From Gallionella sp. (lineage in GTDB: Bacteria; Pseudomonadota; Gammaproteobacteria; Burkholderiales; Gallionellaceae), in NCBI GenBank assembly GCA_028710525.1, contig JAQTTY010000003.1:124001-188000 (forward strand): a stretch of DNA of 64,000 nt. Direction: 5' to 3'. Below are positions 1-10,106 of the stretch, piece by piece (within the stretch, counting starts at the first letter, position 1; every line of letters starts with the position of its first letter). The translations under genes were made by a program, and so were the position numbers. The notes under the pieces were generated by a model. It was not told the DNA's origin, did not search any database, and was given only the letters and a program-made list of their open reading frames with translations.

Positions 1-1272
1 TGCCTCATGCGCATGCGGGCCCAATCCTTGCAGTAACACCACGAACTCATCACCGCCCAAGCGCCCTACCATTCCGGCGTAACCCACACTATCCATCATG
101 CGACGAGCTACCTCTATCAGTAGTCGGTCCCCCAACTCGTGCCCTTGTATGTCATTGATACTCTTAAAATGATCCAAATCAAGATAGATCAAGCAACCCC
201 TATCGTGCTCAACACAGGAATGCTTGATAGCCGACTGCAATCTATCTTGAATTAAACGTCGATTTGGCAAACCTGTCAGCGCATCATAGAAAGCCAACTG
301 AAAGACTTCGGCTTCAACCCGCTTACGTTCAGTGATGTCATGGATGATGGCGAAATATAAATCTCTCCCGTCCACACTTAACGCCGAGACATATATCTCG
401 ACATCTCGGTAGCTCTGATCGTGCAAACGGTGTCTACAAACATGGCTCCCTATATCCTGCTCAGAATTAAGTCCCACCCAGGACATTTCTATGTCTTGAG
501 GGCTCATTTCCTGTAATTGCTCAACACTATATTGATAGAACTTAGCCGCCGCCTCATTCGCTGCCACAATCCGATTGCTTGTCTTATCAATCAACATCAT
601 CGGTGTGACGGGACGTTCGAACATCTGACGGAAGCGCTGCTCGCTGCTGAGCAAGACTGTGTTCCTACGCGCAGAATCTAGTCTTAACTTGATGTTCTCA
701 ATAAGATAATGATGGATACGCCACATACTGCTATACACCACAGTGAGGAACAACACAGTGGCAAAACCCATTGAAATCGCAAAGGCCTCTAGGGGTAAAA
801 ACATGCGAAGCATGAACGGAATTGTGGCGGCCGTGAAGAATGGAATTGCCGAATGCAGATCCACAGCATAGCCGATTGCTACACTGATACCGAGTCCAGC
901 CAAGGCGAAACCTATGAAAGTCTGGTGCCAAATATCATGTTCAGGAAACAAGAAGATACATGCTGAGGCCCACACCATTGCAGTGGCATAGACGCCCAAG
1001 CGAAAACGTATCAGCCAATGGTTTCCCTCATTGACCTCGATAGCTCCACGCAAAAACAGACTGGCATCCCAAAGTCGCAGTATCCCAATTAAGATCAGCG
1101 TCAGAAACCAACTCGATGTAGCTTGTAAGCTAATCACCTCTGATAGAAAAGAAACCAAGATCAGCGCCAAGACCAAGCCACTGCTGACTGCCAATTTTTG
1201 CCCGGAATAAAGCACGCGTAGCTGCTCTAGCCGAACTGCCCCCTCCAAGGCTGTATCTTCTGTTCGATTCAT
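1..1272 (-). CDS. membrane-anchored PAS-GGDEF diguanylate cyclase (C-terminus cut by window edge)
   Basis: Partial gene: the ATG at 1272 opens 424 codons that run off the left edge. The first ~180 residues hold five or six hydrophobic segments (a MASE-like membrane sensor). A PAS domain follows, starting near the stretch RFRQMFERP, then a GGDEF domain with DALTGLPNRR and an intact LGGDEFVVLL. GGDEF proteins make c-di-GMP from two GTP at the inner membrane. The usual RxxD inhibitory site five residues before GGDEF is absent (GYAG is there), so product feedback through that site is not expected. Whether an EAL domain follows cannot be seen. It is the last gene of a minus-strand c-di-GMP cluster. 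Its ribosome site is weak (an AAAGAA stretch). Confidence 0.9.
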   Translation of the reverse strand, partial: MNRTEDTALEGAVRLEQLRVLYSGQKLAVSSGLVLALILVSFLSEVISLQATSSWFLTLILIGILRLWDASLFLRGAIEVNEGNHWLIRFRLGVYATAMVWASACIFLFPEHDIWHQTFIGFALAGLGISVAIGYAVDLHSAIPFFTAATIPFMLRMFLPLEAFAISMGFATVLFLTVVYSSMWRIHHYLIENIKLRLDSARRNTVLLSSEQRFRQMFERPVTPMMLIDKTSNRIVAANEAAAKFYQYSVEQLQEMSPQDIEMSWVGLNSEQDIGSHVCRHRLHDQSYRDVEIYVSALSVDGRDLYFAIIHDITERKRVEAEVFQLAFYDALTGLPNRRLIQDRLQSAIKHSCVEHDRGCLIYLDLDHFKSINDIQGHELGDRLLIEVARRMMDSVGYAGMVGRLGGDEFVVLLQGLGPHAHEA

Positions 1273-1426
1273 ATCGTATTCTTTTTTTATGTTGTACTGA
1301 GCGCTGTGCGTCTCTCGTACACATATTACAGAGCACAAAGATAGTCTGTCGACCAAAACCTACCAAAGAAAGCCAGCTCCAAAGGCTGTAGCTTGTAATT
1401 ACCCCCTATAACCTAGATAGGCCCAC

Positions 1427-1825
1427 TCAAGCCGAAGCGTTTGCAGACAAACTGGCCGCAGTTCGCTCCAATAGCGCCACATCCAGCGTACCTATACATT
1501 GTTCGACCATAAAGATACCGTCTAAAACGACGGGGAACTCAGTTTCAGTAAATGCCCAAACATCAGTCGCATCTCCTCTGACTCTAATTTGCACCAGTGC
1601 GGCAACCGCTGCATCCAGCGTCTCGACTGCGTTGGGGAGATGTGTGTCCTTGTGTTCCAGTGCAGTCAATACCACTGCGATGGCGCTTGCTAATCGACTG
1701 AATAGTTCAACATTGAGCTTTCCTAAGCAAGCAGCCTGATATGCCGTATGCATATCCAGCGCATAACTATCCTTCAAACCGGCTGTAACAGGTACACGTA
1801 GAGGAGTACTTTTCTTCATATCCAT
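1427..1825 (-). CDS. small soluble protein of unknown function within the c-di-GMP cluster
   Basis: About 130 residues, no signal peptide or membrane segment, rich in Ala, Leu and Val, and probably all helical. I do not recognise the family. The frame can be opened from a TTG at 1840, but an AAGGA lies just upstream of two closely spaced ATGs (1825 and 1819), so one of these is the likely start; the AAGGA spacing fits 1819 slightly better. It sits between a GGDEF-EAL gene (stop at 1886) and the truncated GGDEF gene (start at 1272), all on the minus strand. It may therefore be co-transcribed with them, which is the only hint of function. Confidence 0.6.
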   Translation of the reverse strand: MDMKKSTPLRVPVTAGLKDSYALDMHTAYQAACLGKLNVELFSRLASAIAVVLTALEHKDTHLPNAVETLDAAVAALVQIRVRGDATDVWAFTETEFPVVLDGIFMVEQCIGTLDVALLERTAASLSANASA

Positions 1826-1885
1826 TTTTCCTTGTATCAACAGACCCTATATTCGCGTCAAAATGACGCAACAAAATCCAACACT

Positions 1886-4699
1886 CTAAACACTCAACTT
1901 CTCTAAGAATGCCACTGCCTCAGTGGCCGGTACTGGGCGGCTAAACAGATAGCCCTGATATTCTTCACAATGCAAGTCACGCAAGAAATCCAGCTGTTGC
2001 TGCGTCTCCACACCTTCCGCGATGACCTTCATCTCCATCGCATGGGCCAAGACCGTGGTCGCACTGACGATGCTCTCGTCGTTCTCATCAGTCGCGATAT
2101 CACGCACGAAGGACTGGTCTATCTTCAGCGATTTAACTGGTAATAACTTCAAGCGGCTGAGCGAGGAATAACCGGTACCAAAATCGTCCAGCGCCAGATC
2201 GAAGCCCGCCTCGTCCAGACGCTGCATGATGTCCAGACTGTTCACACCCACATCCATCAACATGCTTTCGGTGAGTTCTAACTCTATGTACTCGCTAGAC
2301 AATCCAACTTCGCGCACGATGGTCGATATCTTCTCTACCAGATCGTGCTGGGCAAACTGGCGTGCCGACAGATTCACTGCAACCGGCACGATGCGATAAC
2401 CCAACGACTGCCAGATACGTTGTTGCAGGGCGGCCTGACGTAACACCCAATCACCGATTTCATTGATTAGGCCGTTCTCTTCCGCAACAGGAATGAATTG
2501 CGCGGGTGAAACAAAGCCAAGTTCAGGATGCTGCCAACGCAACAAGGCCTCCATACCGACCACGGCGCCGCTGGCAATATTCACTTTTGGTTGGTAGTAC
2601 AACAGCAACTGTCCCTTGGTCATCGCCTTGCGCAAGTCGTTCTCCAGTTGCATGCGCAACATGGCTTTATCGTTCATCTCCTGCTCAAAATACTGAAAGC
2701 GGTTACGTCCAGCATCCTTGGCGCGATACATCGCCATATCCGCATTACGCAGCAGGGTCACAGCATCTTCACCGTCATCAGGGAAGATGCTTATTCCTAT
2801 GCTAGTGGTGATGGCTAACTGGTGTTCTCGTATACCGAACTGGCCGCTCAAGGATGAAATCATCTTCTCAGCAACGAAAGTAACTTCGTCTGGAGAGTCG
2901 ATGTCTCCGAGCACCGCCACGAACTCGTCCCCCCCCTGACGCGCTAGCGTATCCGAACGTCGCAAACAAGACTTGAGACGCTCTGCGGCCATCTTCAGCA
3001 TCTCATCACCCACATCGTGACCGAGAATATCGTTGATGTTTTTGAAGTGATCCAGGTCCACAAACATCACAGCCATCTTGCTTCCGTGGCGACGCGCCAG
3101 ATTCAGACCTTGGCCTAACCTGTCGTTGAGCAGGTAGCGGTTGGGTAAACCGGTAAGCATGTCGTAACTGGCGAGGTAAGCGATGCGCTCCTGTTCTTTT
3201 TTGCTGGCAGTTAAATCCAGATAGATTGCGATGTAATTAATGATTTCGCCCTGCTCATCACGCACCACGCTGATACCAACCCACTCGGGGAATACTTCAC
3301 CGTTTTTACGCTTATTCCATATCTCGCCGCGCCATTGGTCAGTACTTTCCAGCTCAGCATAAAATCCTTGGTAGAACTCAGTAGTCTGCTGGCCGGAGTT
3401 AAAAATGCGCGGATTCTTGCCTAACACATCCTGTTCGCTGTAGCCAAATATCTCGATGAAGGCGCGGTTCACCATCACAATACTGCCTTGCGCATCCGTA
3501 ATCATGATGGCCTCATTACTCTGGGCAAATACTTGCGCAGACAAGCGCAGACCATATTCTGCGAAGCGCCGCATTTCTATCTCTTGTGTCAGATGGGAGA
3601 CCATACCGTGTATTGCAGTGGAGAGATGTGCCACCTCACCTGCGCCTTCTTTTTGCGGCATATTCTGCGTGAGGTCACCCGCAGCGATCTTGTCCGCAGC
3701 CTGACTGATCAGCACGATGGGACGTGCGATACGTCCTGCTAACAACCAACCCAGCCAAGCGAATAGCACACCCAGTGCGGCACCAGTCAGTAAGATACGG
3801 TTACGCAACTGTACTGCAGGCGCAAAAGCATGCGTCACATCCTCACGCACTAAGCCTATCCACCCCATACCATGATAATCGTGATATCCGGATGACTTGG
3901 CGTAGCCCACCAGATACGTCTTACCGTCCTGCCAGCGCTCAAAAAGATAGCCGCTATCTTTGCCTGTGCCAGAGATTACTTGCATAGTCTTAGGGGCTAG
4001 TTCACTCAGGGTAGAACGTGGCGCAGCAGGGCCAGATAGAATCAAACCGTCTTGGCTGACCACGAATATATCTTTGCCGGGGGACTTCTTACTGTCCAAT
4101 ACTTCCTCCACCCAGTTCCAATATATATGCCCGCACAGCACGCCTTGCAATTTTCCATGCTGATCAATTACCGGCGCTGCCACATCAACCAGATAAAATG
4201 GAATGCCCGATGGATTGGGTAGCAACTTGGCTAACAACAATGCGTCGTGCATATCGCCCACATAGGCGCCTTTACGACCTTTAGTGCACCAAGGCCGCTT
4301 GCTCAGATTTTTTCCTTCTAGATAATGGCCTGTGCCGACCACACCTATTCCTTGTTCATCACACATACCTATCCACGCATAGGCGTTGAAATTGCGCTGA
4401 AGGTTCTCTAACAAAGCGCGCTTGCGATCTAGGCTCACCTTGGAAGAGCGCATTTCTTCCAATCCCGCGACATTTTGTATCTCGCGACCACGTTCAAACA
4501 TACTTCTGTCCATCACATCCAAAATGCTCTTGGCGCGGCGGGCAAATTCTTCGCCCTCGCGTTGCTCAATTTGGCGCTTACTGTTTTCGCCTGCGTAGAA
4601 ACTCAATACCAAGGACAGCGTGACGACCATCAAGGCGCTGGCCAAGCTGATTTGTTTGCGCAGCCCACTGACAGGACTAAATCGGCTTAACCAGCTCAT
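1886..4699 (-). CDS. Cache-HAMP-PAS-GGDEF-EAL c-di-GMP enzyme
   Basis: 937 residues. Order: TM helix (~15-37), periplasmic Cache-type sensor (~40-290), second TM (~302-322), HAMP (~322-370), PAS (~385-495), GGDEF (~505-665) and EAL (~690-930). The cyclase motif GGDEF is at 589-593 with an RxxD inhibitory site at 580-583 (RRSD). The EAL half has EALLRW at 717-722, VNLSARQF, ELTES, DDFGTGYSS and VIAEGVET, so both synthesis and hydrolysis of c-di-GMP look possible. It is the only one of the four large proteins here with a true EAL signature; the other three have EVL. The ATG overlaps the stop of the upstream gene (ATGA), with a GGGAG ribosome site inside that gene. The periplasmic ligand is unknown. 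Confidence 0.95.
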   Translation of the reverse strand: MSWLSRFSPVSGLRKQISLASALMVVTLSLVLSFYAGENSKRQIEQREGEEFARRAKSILDVMDRSMFERGREIQNVAGLEEMRSSKVSLDRKRALLENLQRNFNAYAWIGMCDEQGIGVVGTGHYLEGKNLSKRPWCTKGRKGAYVGDMHDALLLAKLLPNPSGIPFYLVDVAAPVIDQHGKLQGVLCGHIYWNWVEEVLDSKKSPGKDIFVVSQDGLILSGPAAPRSTLSELAPKTMQVISGTGKDSGYLFERWQDGKTYLVGYAKSSGYHDYHGMGWIGLVREDVTHAFAPAVQLRNRILLTGAALGVLFAWLGWLLAGRIARPIVLISQAADKIAAGDLTQNMPQKEGAGEVAHLSTAIHGMVSHLTQEIEMRRFAEYGLRLSAQVFAQSNEAIMITDAQGSIVMVNRAFIEIFGYSEQDVLGKNPRIFNSGQQTTEFYQGFYAELESTDQWRGEIWNKRKNGEVFPEWVGISVVRDEQGEIINYIAIYLDLTASKKEQERIAYLASYDMLTGLPNRYLLNDRLGQGLNLARRHGSKMAVMFVDLDHFKNINDILGHDVGDEMLKMAAERLKSCLRRSDTLARQGGDEFVAVLGDIDSPDEVTFVAEKMISSLSGQFGIREHQLAITTSIGISIFPDDGEDAVTLLRNADMAMYRAKDAGRNRFQYFEQEMNDKAMLRMQLENDLRKAMTKGQLLLYYQPKVNIASGAVVGMEALLRWQHPELGFVSPAQFIPVAEENGLINEIGDWVLRQAALQQRIWQSLGYRIVPVAVNLSARQFAQHDLVEKISTIVREVGLSSEYIELELTESMLMDVGVNSLDIMQRLDEAGFDLALDDFGTGYSSLSRLKLLPVKSLKIDQSFVRDIATDENDESIVSATTVLAHAMEMKVIAEGVETQQQLDFLRDLHCEEYQGYLFSRPVPATEAVAFLEKLSV

Positions 4700-7599
4700 A
4701 TCACACTCCCTAGTTCATGCTGCAAGATATCGTCTGGCATATTCATATCTACCCCACGATGCTCGATTGTTTCTTTAAATATATTGGGGTAGGACTGCAG
4801 CAACATTGTTTCAAACTCATCCAGCGGCACAGGGCGACCGAACAGGTAGCCTTGAAAGCTGGCGCAGCCATAGCGGTGCAACACCTGAAACTGCTCCTCA
4901 GTCTCTACGCCCTCGGCGATCACATCGACCTCGAAGTTCATGCCCAGATCGACAATGATCATGACCATCACCCGATCTGCATTGTCTGTCGTGATATCGC
5001 GAACAAAGGACTGATCTATCTTGATCTGGTCCAAGGGCAGACGTTTCAGATAACTGAGTGAGGAATAACCGGTACCAAAATCATCCATGGAGAAGCTCAC
5101 GCCAAAATCGCGCAGCTCATTCATCTTGCTGATAGTGTCCTCCACGTCGTCTAACACCAGACTCTCGGTCAGTTCCAATTTGAGGGAAGTCGGCTTGATC
5201 GCGTTACGTTCTACCGCCGCACGCACTTGGGCGACAAAATCAGCCTGACGGAACTGGCGTGGGCTGACGTTCACCGATAAGGCTAGATTGGCGAACTGTC
5301 TATCGTTCTGCCAACGCTTAATCTGTGCACAAGCGGTATCTAGCACCCATGCACCTATCGGCACGATGAGTCCGGTCTCCTCGGCCAATGGTATGAATTT
5401 GAGAGGGGGGATCAGGCCGCGCTGAGGGTGTTGCCAACGCAACAGCACCTCGGCACCCTGCGCCCGGCCTTTCGCATTGACTTGCACCTGATAGAACAAT
5501 CTGAATTGTTGCTCTTCCAAGGCCGTATGTAGATCAGCCTCCATCGCGGCATGCGCTTCGATGGCAGCTTGCATATCAGGGTCGTAGAAGCGTATCGCGT
5601 TACGACCCGCATCTTTGGCGCGATACATGGCCATGTCAGCCCACTTCAATAACTGCTCCTGTGTCTCTCCACTCTCTAGGAACATCGCCACCCCTATGCT
5701 CGATGAGCAATGATGGACGATCTCTTCGTCGCCCTGATGCAGTACATAGGGCATGGCTAAAGCTGCACGTATCTTCTCGGCTACCGCTTCAGCTTGATTG
5801 ACCGCTTCCAGCACATCCTCGGCCAACCCCTCCAGCATCACCACAAATTCGTCGCCACCTAGTCGCGCAGCACTGTCCTGCTCACGTACGCAGGAGAGGA
5901 TGCGCACAGAGACCTCGACCAGTAATTGGTCGCCCACATCGTGGCCATGCAGATCGTTGAGTGTCTTGAAGTGATCCAGATCGAGGAACATCAACGCGCC
6001 ATGTCTTTGGGTACGCGCGCAACTCGCTAAAGCCATGCTCAGCCTATCCACCAACAGTCTGCGGTTAGGAAGTTTGGTGAGTGGATCGTAGAAGGCCATA
6101 TCGTGCATACGGCCTTCCAACTGCTTACGTTCGGTGATGTCGTGCACAATGGAGAACAACAGCGCACGCCCTTCCACCTCGATGGGGGAAGAGTGAACTT
6201 CCACAGTACGGACATCACCATTGGCAAGGCGATGCAGGAACACAAAGAAGTTGCGCTCTTGGCGCTGAGCCTGGAGGCGCTCATCGGCAATTTCATCTGG
6301 AGATTGGATATTGATATCGGAGATACGCATCTCCTTCATGCGCTCGACCTTATAGCCGTAATAGATAGCCGCAGCTTCGTTAGCATTGACGATATCGCCC
6401 GTATCGGGATCGATCAGCAGCATAGGCGAGGCATGATTTTCAAACATATTCCTGAAGCGCGCCTCACTCTGTTGCAGTTCATGGGTACGTGTGGCCACCT
6501 TCTCTTCCAGACCTAGGTTCACGTTCTGCAACTCTTTGTCTAGTACACGCCGTTCGGCATAGCTCTTTTGCAGCTTACGATTGTTGCGTATCAGATAGAG
6601 CGCTGCCGTCCATGCCAACAGTAATAGCAATGAGCCTACAGCCATCAACTCCAACGTGTATTTGCGCGTGACGTCACGTAGATTGAACTCGTGCGCCATC
6701 TCGGGATTGACCTTGAGCCGCTTCATCATCGCTTCTATCGCGGAGTAATTTCCCGTAGGTGAGAAGCCATAGTAGTTGCCCAGTTTGGCTGCGGCATCAT
6801 CAGGCTGTATCTTGAGCAGAGCCAAGGTAACCTGTTTGACCAACACATCCGGCACATTGGGCATCGCAGCAACGGGCCACTCGGGATAGAGGTCCGTGGA
6901 CAACTTCTGGGGATATTTTTCTGCGGCTTGCAAGTTCAATACTTTGTACTGGCCTTCTTTAAGGCTACCTTCTTTGAGCATGCTCTCCAGCACACCGGTG
7001 CGCACAAAACCCACTTCTGCCTTGCCTGCCATCACTTCATTCACTACGTTATCGTGCGGCATGCCGGTGAAGTGCAGTGGCCCCATCTCTTTAAGCCCTA
7101 TGCCCTCTTTATAGAGCGTCCAACGTTGCATCAGATAGCCGCCCAGTGACTGTTCGGCCGGCGATGCGATCACTTTGCCGCGCACATCCTGTAAGGAATT
7201 GATGTCGCTACGGTCAGCACGGGTAAAGATCACCGCACCGAAGACGTTAACCGGATGACCATTCGCCAGCGGCATCAGCGTAGCGATGGCTGACAAGCCA
7301 TGATCTTCGCGTATGGTCACGTAGTGCTCGGGGTTGGTGAATACTAAATCGAAGTCGTGACGATTGATGGCCAGATCCAGCTCGGTGTAATAGAGCGGGG
7401 TCATGACGAAATGCACGCCATTTACATGAGCGTTGAGATAATCGATGGTCGGTTGCCAACGCTGCTGGGTCTGCTCCAGCGAGCGGAACGACAACACACC
7501 CACACGCACTTGCTGGTCTGCCGCGCACGCCTGTCCTATGACTAACAGCATCGCTATCCCTAGGACTACTGACCAGACTCTACGGAAGATAGCGTTCAT
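4696..7599 (-). CDS. PhnD-like periplasmic sensor-PAS-GGDEF-EAL c-di-GMP enzyme
   Basis: 967 residues. A signal peptide (cleavage near ACA|AD, ~26) leads into a PhnD/phosphonate-type substrate-binding domain (~28-290), which contains RVGVLSFRS and DLVFTNPEHY. One TM (~316-336), a short coiled coil, a PAS domain (~378-495), GGDEF (~500-660) and an EVL-type EAL domain (~690-945) follow. GGDEF is at 581-585, RxxD (REQD) at 572-575 and EVLLRW at 717-722; ELTES, DDFGTGYSS and AEGVET are present. Such fusions are read as one-piece receptors in which a periplasmic solute controls c-di-GMP turnover. The ligand (phosphonate, phosphite or another oxyanion) is an inference from the fold only. ATGA overlaps join it to both neighbours. 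Confidence 0.94.
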   Translation of the reverse strand: MNAIFRRVWSVVLGIAMLLVIGQACAADQQVRVGVLSFRSLEQTQQRWQPTIDYLNAHVNGVHFVMTPLYYTELDLAINRHDFDLVFTNPEHYVTIREDHGLSAIATLMPLANGHPVNVFGAVIFTRADRSDINSLQDVRGKVIASPAEQSLGGYLMQRWTLYKEGIGLKEMGPLHFTGMPHDNVVNEVMAGKAEVGFVRTGVLESMLKEGSLKEGQYKVLNLQAAEKYPQKLSTDLYPEWPVAAMPNVPDVLVKQVTLALLKIQPDDAAAKLGNYYGFSPTGNYSAIEAMMKRLKVNPEMAHEFNLRDVTRKYTLELMAVGSLLLLLAWTAALYLIRNNRKLQKSYAERRVLDKELQNVNLGLEEKVATRTHELQQSEARFRNMFENHASPMLLIDPDTGDIVNANEAAAIYYGYKVERMKEMRISDINIQSPDEIADERLQAQRQERNFFVFLHRLANGDVRTVEVHSSPIEVEGRALLFSIVHDITERKQLEGRMHDMAFYDPLTKLPNRRLLVDRLSMALASCARTQRHGALMFLDLDHFKTLNDLHGHDVGDQLLVEVSVRILSCVREQDSAARLGGDEFVVMLEGLAEDVLEAVNQAEAVAEKIRAALAMPYVLHQGDEEIVHHCSSSIGVAMFLESGETQEQLLKWADMAMYRAKDAGRNAIRFYDPDMQAAIEAHAAMEADLHTALEEQQFRLFYQVQVNAKGRAQGAEVLLRWQHPQRGLIPPLKFIPLAEETGLIVPIGAWVLDTACAQIKRWQNDRQFANLALSVNVSPRQFRQADFVAQVRAAVERNAIKPTSLKLELTESLVLDDVEDTISKMNELRDFGVSFSMDDFGTGYSSLSYLKRLPLDQIKIDQSFVRDITTDNADRVMVMIIVDLGMNFEVDVIAEGVETEEQFQVLHRYGCASFQGYLFGRPVPLDEFETMLLQSYPNIFKETIEHRGVDMNMPDDILQHELGSVI

Positions 7600-10106
7600 A
7601 TCACTAACTCCCGTATGGATGATTCGAATTTATCGATAGGCATAGGCTTGCCGAACAAATAACCCTGATAGGCCTGACAACCGCGGCTGCCAAGAAAATC
7701 TTTTTGCGCAGCGGTCTCTACCCCTTCTGCGATGACATTCAGGCCCAGCATCTGTGACATGGCGATGATGGTCTGTACGATGGCGGCATCGTTGCTATCG
7801 GTGGTGATGTCGTTGACGAAACTCTTGTCTATCTTGATTTGATGTAGCGGCAGGCGCTTGAGATATTGCAGCGAGGAATAGCCGGTACCAAAATCATCTA
7901 TGGAGAAAGTCACGCCGAGATGCTGCAACTCCAGCATTTTGAGTATGGTGCCCTCGACATCATCAAGCAGGATGCCTTCCGTCAATTCCAGTTTCAAACA
8001 ACGCGCTGGTGCACCAGTCTCTTCCAGTATCCGGCCCACTTGTTCCAAAAATTCGACATGCCGGAACTGCTTTGCACTGACATTCACCGCCAAGGTCAGC
8101 TCACGCGTATGCACATCGCGCTGCCAGCGCTTGAGTTGTAAACAGGCAGTACGTAACACCCACAGCCCTATGGGCACAATCAGCCCGGTCTGCTCGGCCA
8201 GCGGAATGAATTCCAGCGGTCCCACCATACCGCGTTGCGGATGTATCCAGCGCAGCAACACTTCTGCACCAAGATGACGTTCCGTACCGTCCACCTGCAA
8301 CTGGTAATAGAGTTGAAACTGTTCTAAGGCCAAAGCGTCACGCAGATCGTTACTCATACTCAAACGCTCTTCTATCGCCGTCTGGGTCTGCGCATCGAAG
8401 AAATGTATAGTGTTGCGACCTGCCGATTTGGCTTGATACATGGCCGCATCTGCATGCATTAACAAGCTATCTAGACTCTCGCTATGTCCGTCGAACAACA
8501 CGACCCCTATGCTGGACGTAGTGCGATGTTCATATTGTTTAAGCACATAGGGCTGATCCAATGTGGCGCGAATCTTCTCGCCCACTAACTCGGCGTGGAT
8601 CGCAGCTTCAGCACTGTCTTTGCCCAACCCTTCCAGTACCACCACAAATTCATCCCCGCCCAGTCTAGCTATCGTGTCCTCTCCCCGTACGCTGGCTTGC
8701 AAACGTTGCGCAACTTCTATTAGCAACATATCCCCTATGTCATGACCTTTGGAGTCGTTGAGGGCCTTGAAGTTATCTAGGTCTAAGAACAACACCGCAC
8801 CATACTCACCGTTACGTGCACACATCAATAAGGTCTGATGCATACGATCGGCCAGCAATCTGCGATTGGGTAAATTGGTCAGCACATCATAGAAAGCCAA
8901 CTGATGGATTTTTTCATCATTCGATTTGCGACCAGTAATATCGGTGCGTATCGAGATATATTGGGTAGGCTTACCGAATTCATTGAGATAAGGCACGATG
9001 GTGCTCATCACCCAGTAGAGATGTCCATCCTTGGCGCGGTTACATATCTCGCCGCTCCACACTTGCCCAGAAGCGATGCACCGATACATCTCGGTGAAAT
9101 ATTCGGTGGGATGCACGCCGGAATTTATGATGCGATGGTTCTGCCCCAACAGCTCGTCCAGGCTGTAGCCGCTGACCTCGCAGAACTGGCGGTTTGCATA
9201 AGTGATATTGCCCGCCACATCAGTAGTACCGACGATGGCGTGTTGATCCAAGGCGAATTTCTGATAGCGCAATTCATGCAGTGCGAGCTGTAGCCTTTTC
9301 TTTTCCTGCTGCAACTCACCTTCCGCAACGACGCGCGCACGACTATCCGCTGCTGCCACGCGCATCTGCACGATATGCAACAACATATAGGCGAACAGTT
9401 TTCCAACGTGCGCCATCATGGTGTATTTTTCATGCGGTGAAGTCGAATACAACATGCACAGGTCAGACAAGAACAGCAACACGCCCATCCAAGCCAATCC
9501 TTCAAATAAGGGATGAGTGGCACGCTCACGCCAAGCCATATAAATTACGACCAACCACAACAGTAACAGTGGAGCTTGGGTCGGGCGTTGTATCCCCAGC
9601 AATCCGGTGTCCATATATTTAGGTAGATATAAGGACAGCGCCAACAAGCCTAGCGTGATAAAGAACATACCCAGTGCGAACAGACGCGGAGAAAATTTGG
9701 ATTGGCCAGCTTTCAGATACAAGGCCCAAAACAAGGCGATAGGCAAAACATAGGTCGAGGGTGGCCAAGTCGCGGGTCGCAGGAAGCCGGCTGATTGAGA
9801 TATCCATTGCAGACTGCCCACCCACTCGATACCTATAACGGCATGCAGTATCTCGGTGAAGGCTGCTAAAGCAAATCCCACTACTAGGTATTTTCTGACA
9901 TTGGCCTTGATAGCGCTCTGCTCAGCAAGCAGAAACACTGCCAACATTAAAGACAAGATGCCATTACCGGTATCCAGCAAGAGATGCAGATTGACGAACC
10001 TCTCCGCCCCTTGGGTCGATAGCCCCAACACCACCAGCCCATACATCCCCATAAATACAAGGAAGGTCTGATGATATTTTGGCCATAGTGAGGAGCGTGT
10101 GTTCAT
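7596..10106 (-). CDS. seven-helix MASE-like-PAS-GGDEF-EAL c-di-GMP enzyme
   Basis: 836 residues from the ATG at 10106. The frame stays open to 10187, but this ATG overlaps the upstream stop as ATGA and has GGGGAG five bases before it. The N-terminal ~250 residues carry about seven hydrophobic helices resembling MASE3/MASE4 sensors, with a conserved-looking EILHAV stretch and WPPSTYVLP. A PAS domain (~285-395) has the FAL...QHAIVGTTD entry typical of sensory PAS. GGDEF is at 483-487 with RxxD (RGED) at 474-477. The EAL half has EVLLRW at 615-620, ELTEGIL, DDFGTGYSS and AEGVET. It is coupled by ATGA to the genes on both sides. The membrane signal is unknown. Confidence 0.94.
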   Translation of the reverse strand: MNTRSSLWPKYHQTFLVFMGMYGLVVLGLSTQGAERFVNLHLLLDTGNGILSLMLAVFLLAEQSAIKANVRKYLVVGFALAAFTEILHAVIGIEWVGSLQWISQSAGFLRPATWPPSTYVLPIALFWALYLKAGQSKFSPRLFALGMFFITLGLLALSLYLPKYMDTGLLGIQRPTQAPLLLLWLVVIYMAWRERATHPLFEGLAWMGVLLFLSDLCMLYSTSPHEKYTMMAHVGKLFAYMLLHIVQMRVAAADSRARVVAEGELQQEKKRLQLALHELRYQKFALDQHAIVGTTDVAGNITYANRQFCEVSGYSLDELLGQNHRIINSGVHPTEYFTEMYRCIASGQVWSGEICNRAKDGHLYWVMSTIVPYLNEFGKPTQYISIRTDITGRKSNDEKIHQLAFYDVLTNLPNRRLLADRMHQTLLMCARNGEYGAVLFLDLDNFKALNDSKGHDIGDMLLIEVAQRLQASVRGEDTIARLGGDEFVVVLEGLGKDSAEAAIHAELVGEKIRATLDQPYVLKQYEHRTTSSIGVVLFDGHSESLDSLLMHADAAMYQAKSAGRNTIHFFDAQTQTAIEERLSMSNDLRDALALEQFQLYYQLQVDGTERHLGAEVLLRWIHPQRGMVGPLEFIPLAEQTGLIVPIGLWVLRTACLQLKRWQRDVHTRELTLAVNVSAKQFRHVEFLEQVGRILEETGAPARCLKLELTEGILLDDVEGTILKMLELQHLGVTFSIDDFGTGYSSLQYLKRLPLHQIKIDKSFVNDITTDSNDAAIVQTIIAMSQMLGLNVIAEGVETAAQKDFLGSRGCQAYQGYLFGKPMPIDKFESSIRELVI

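Noticed and set aside
1273-1426. Terminator or small RNA between the truncated GGDEF gene and the orphan gene
   Set aside because: Only short (about 4 bp) imperfect stems could be drawn; not convincing.
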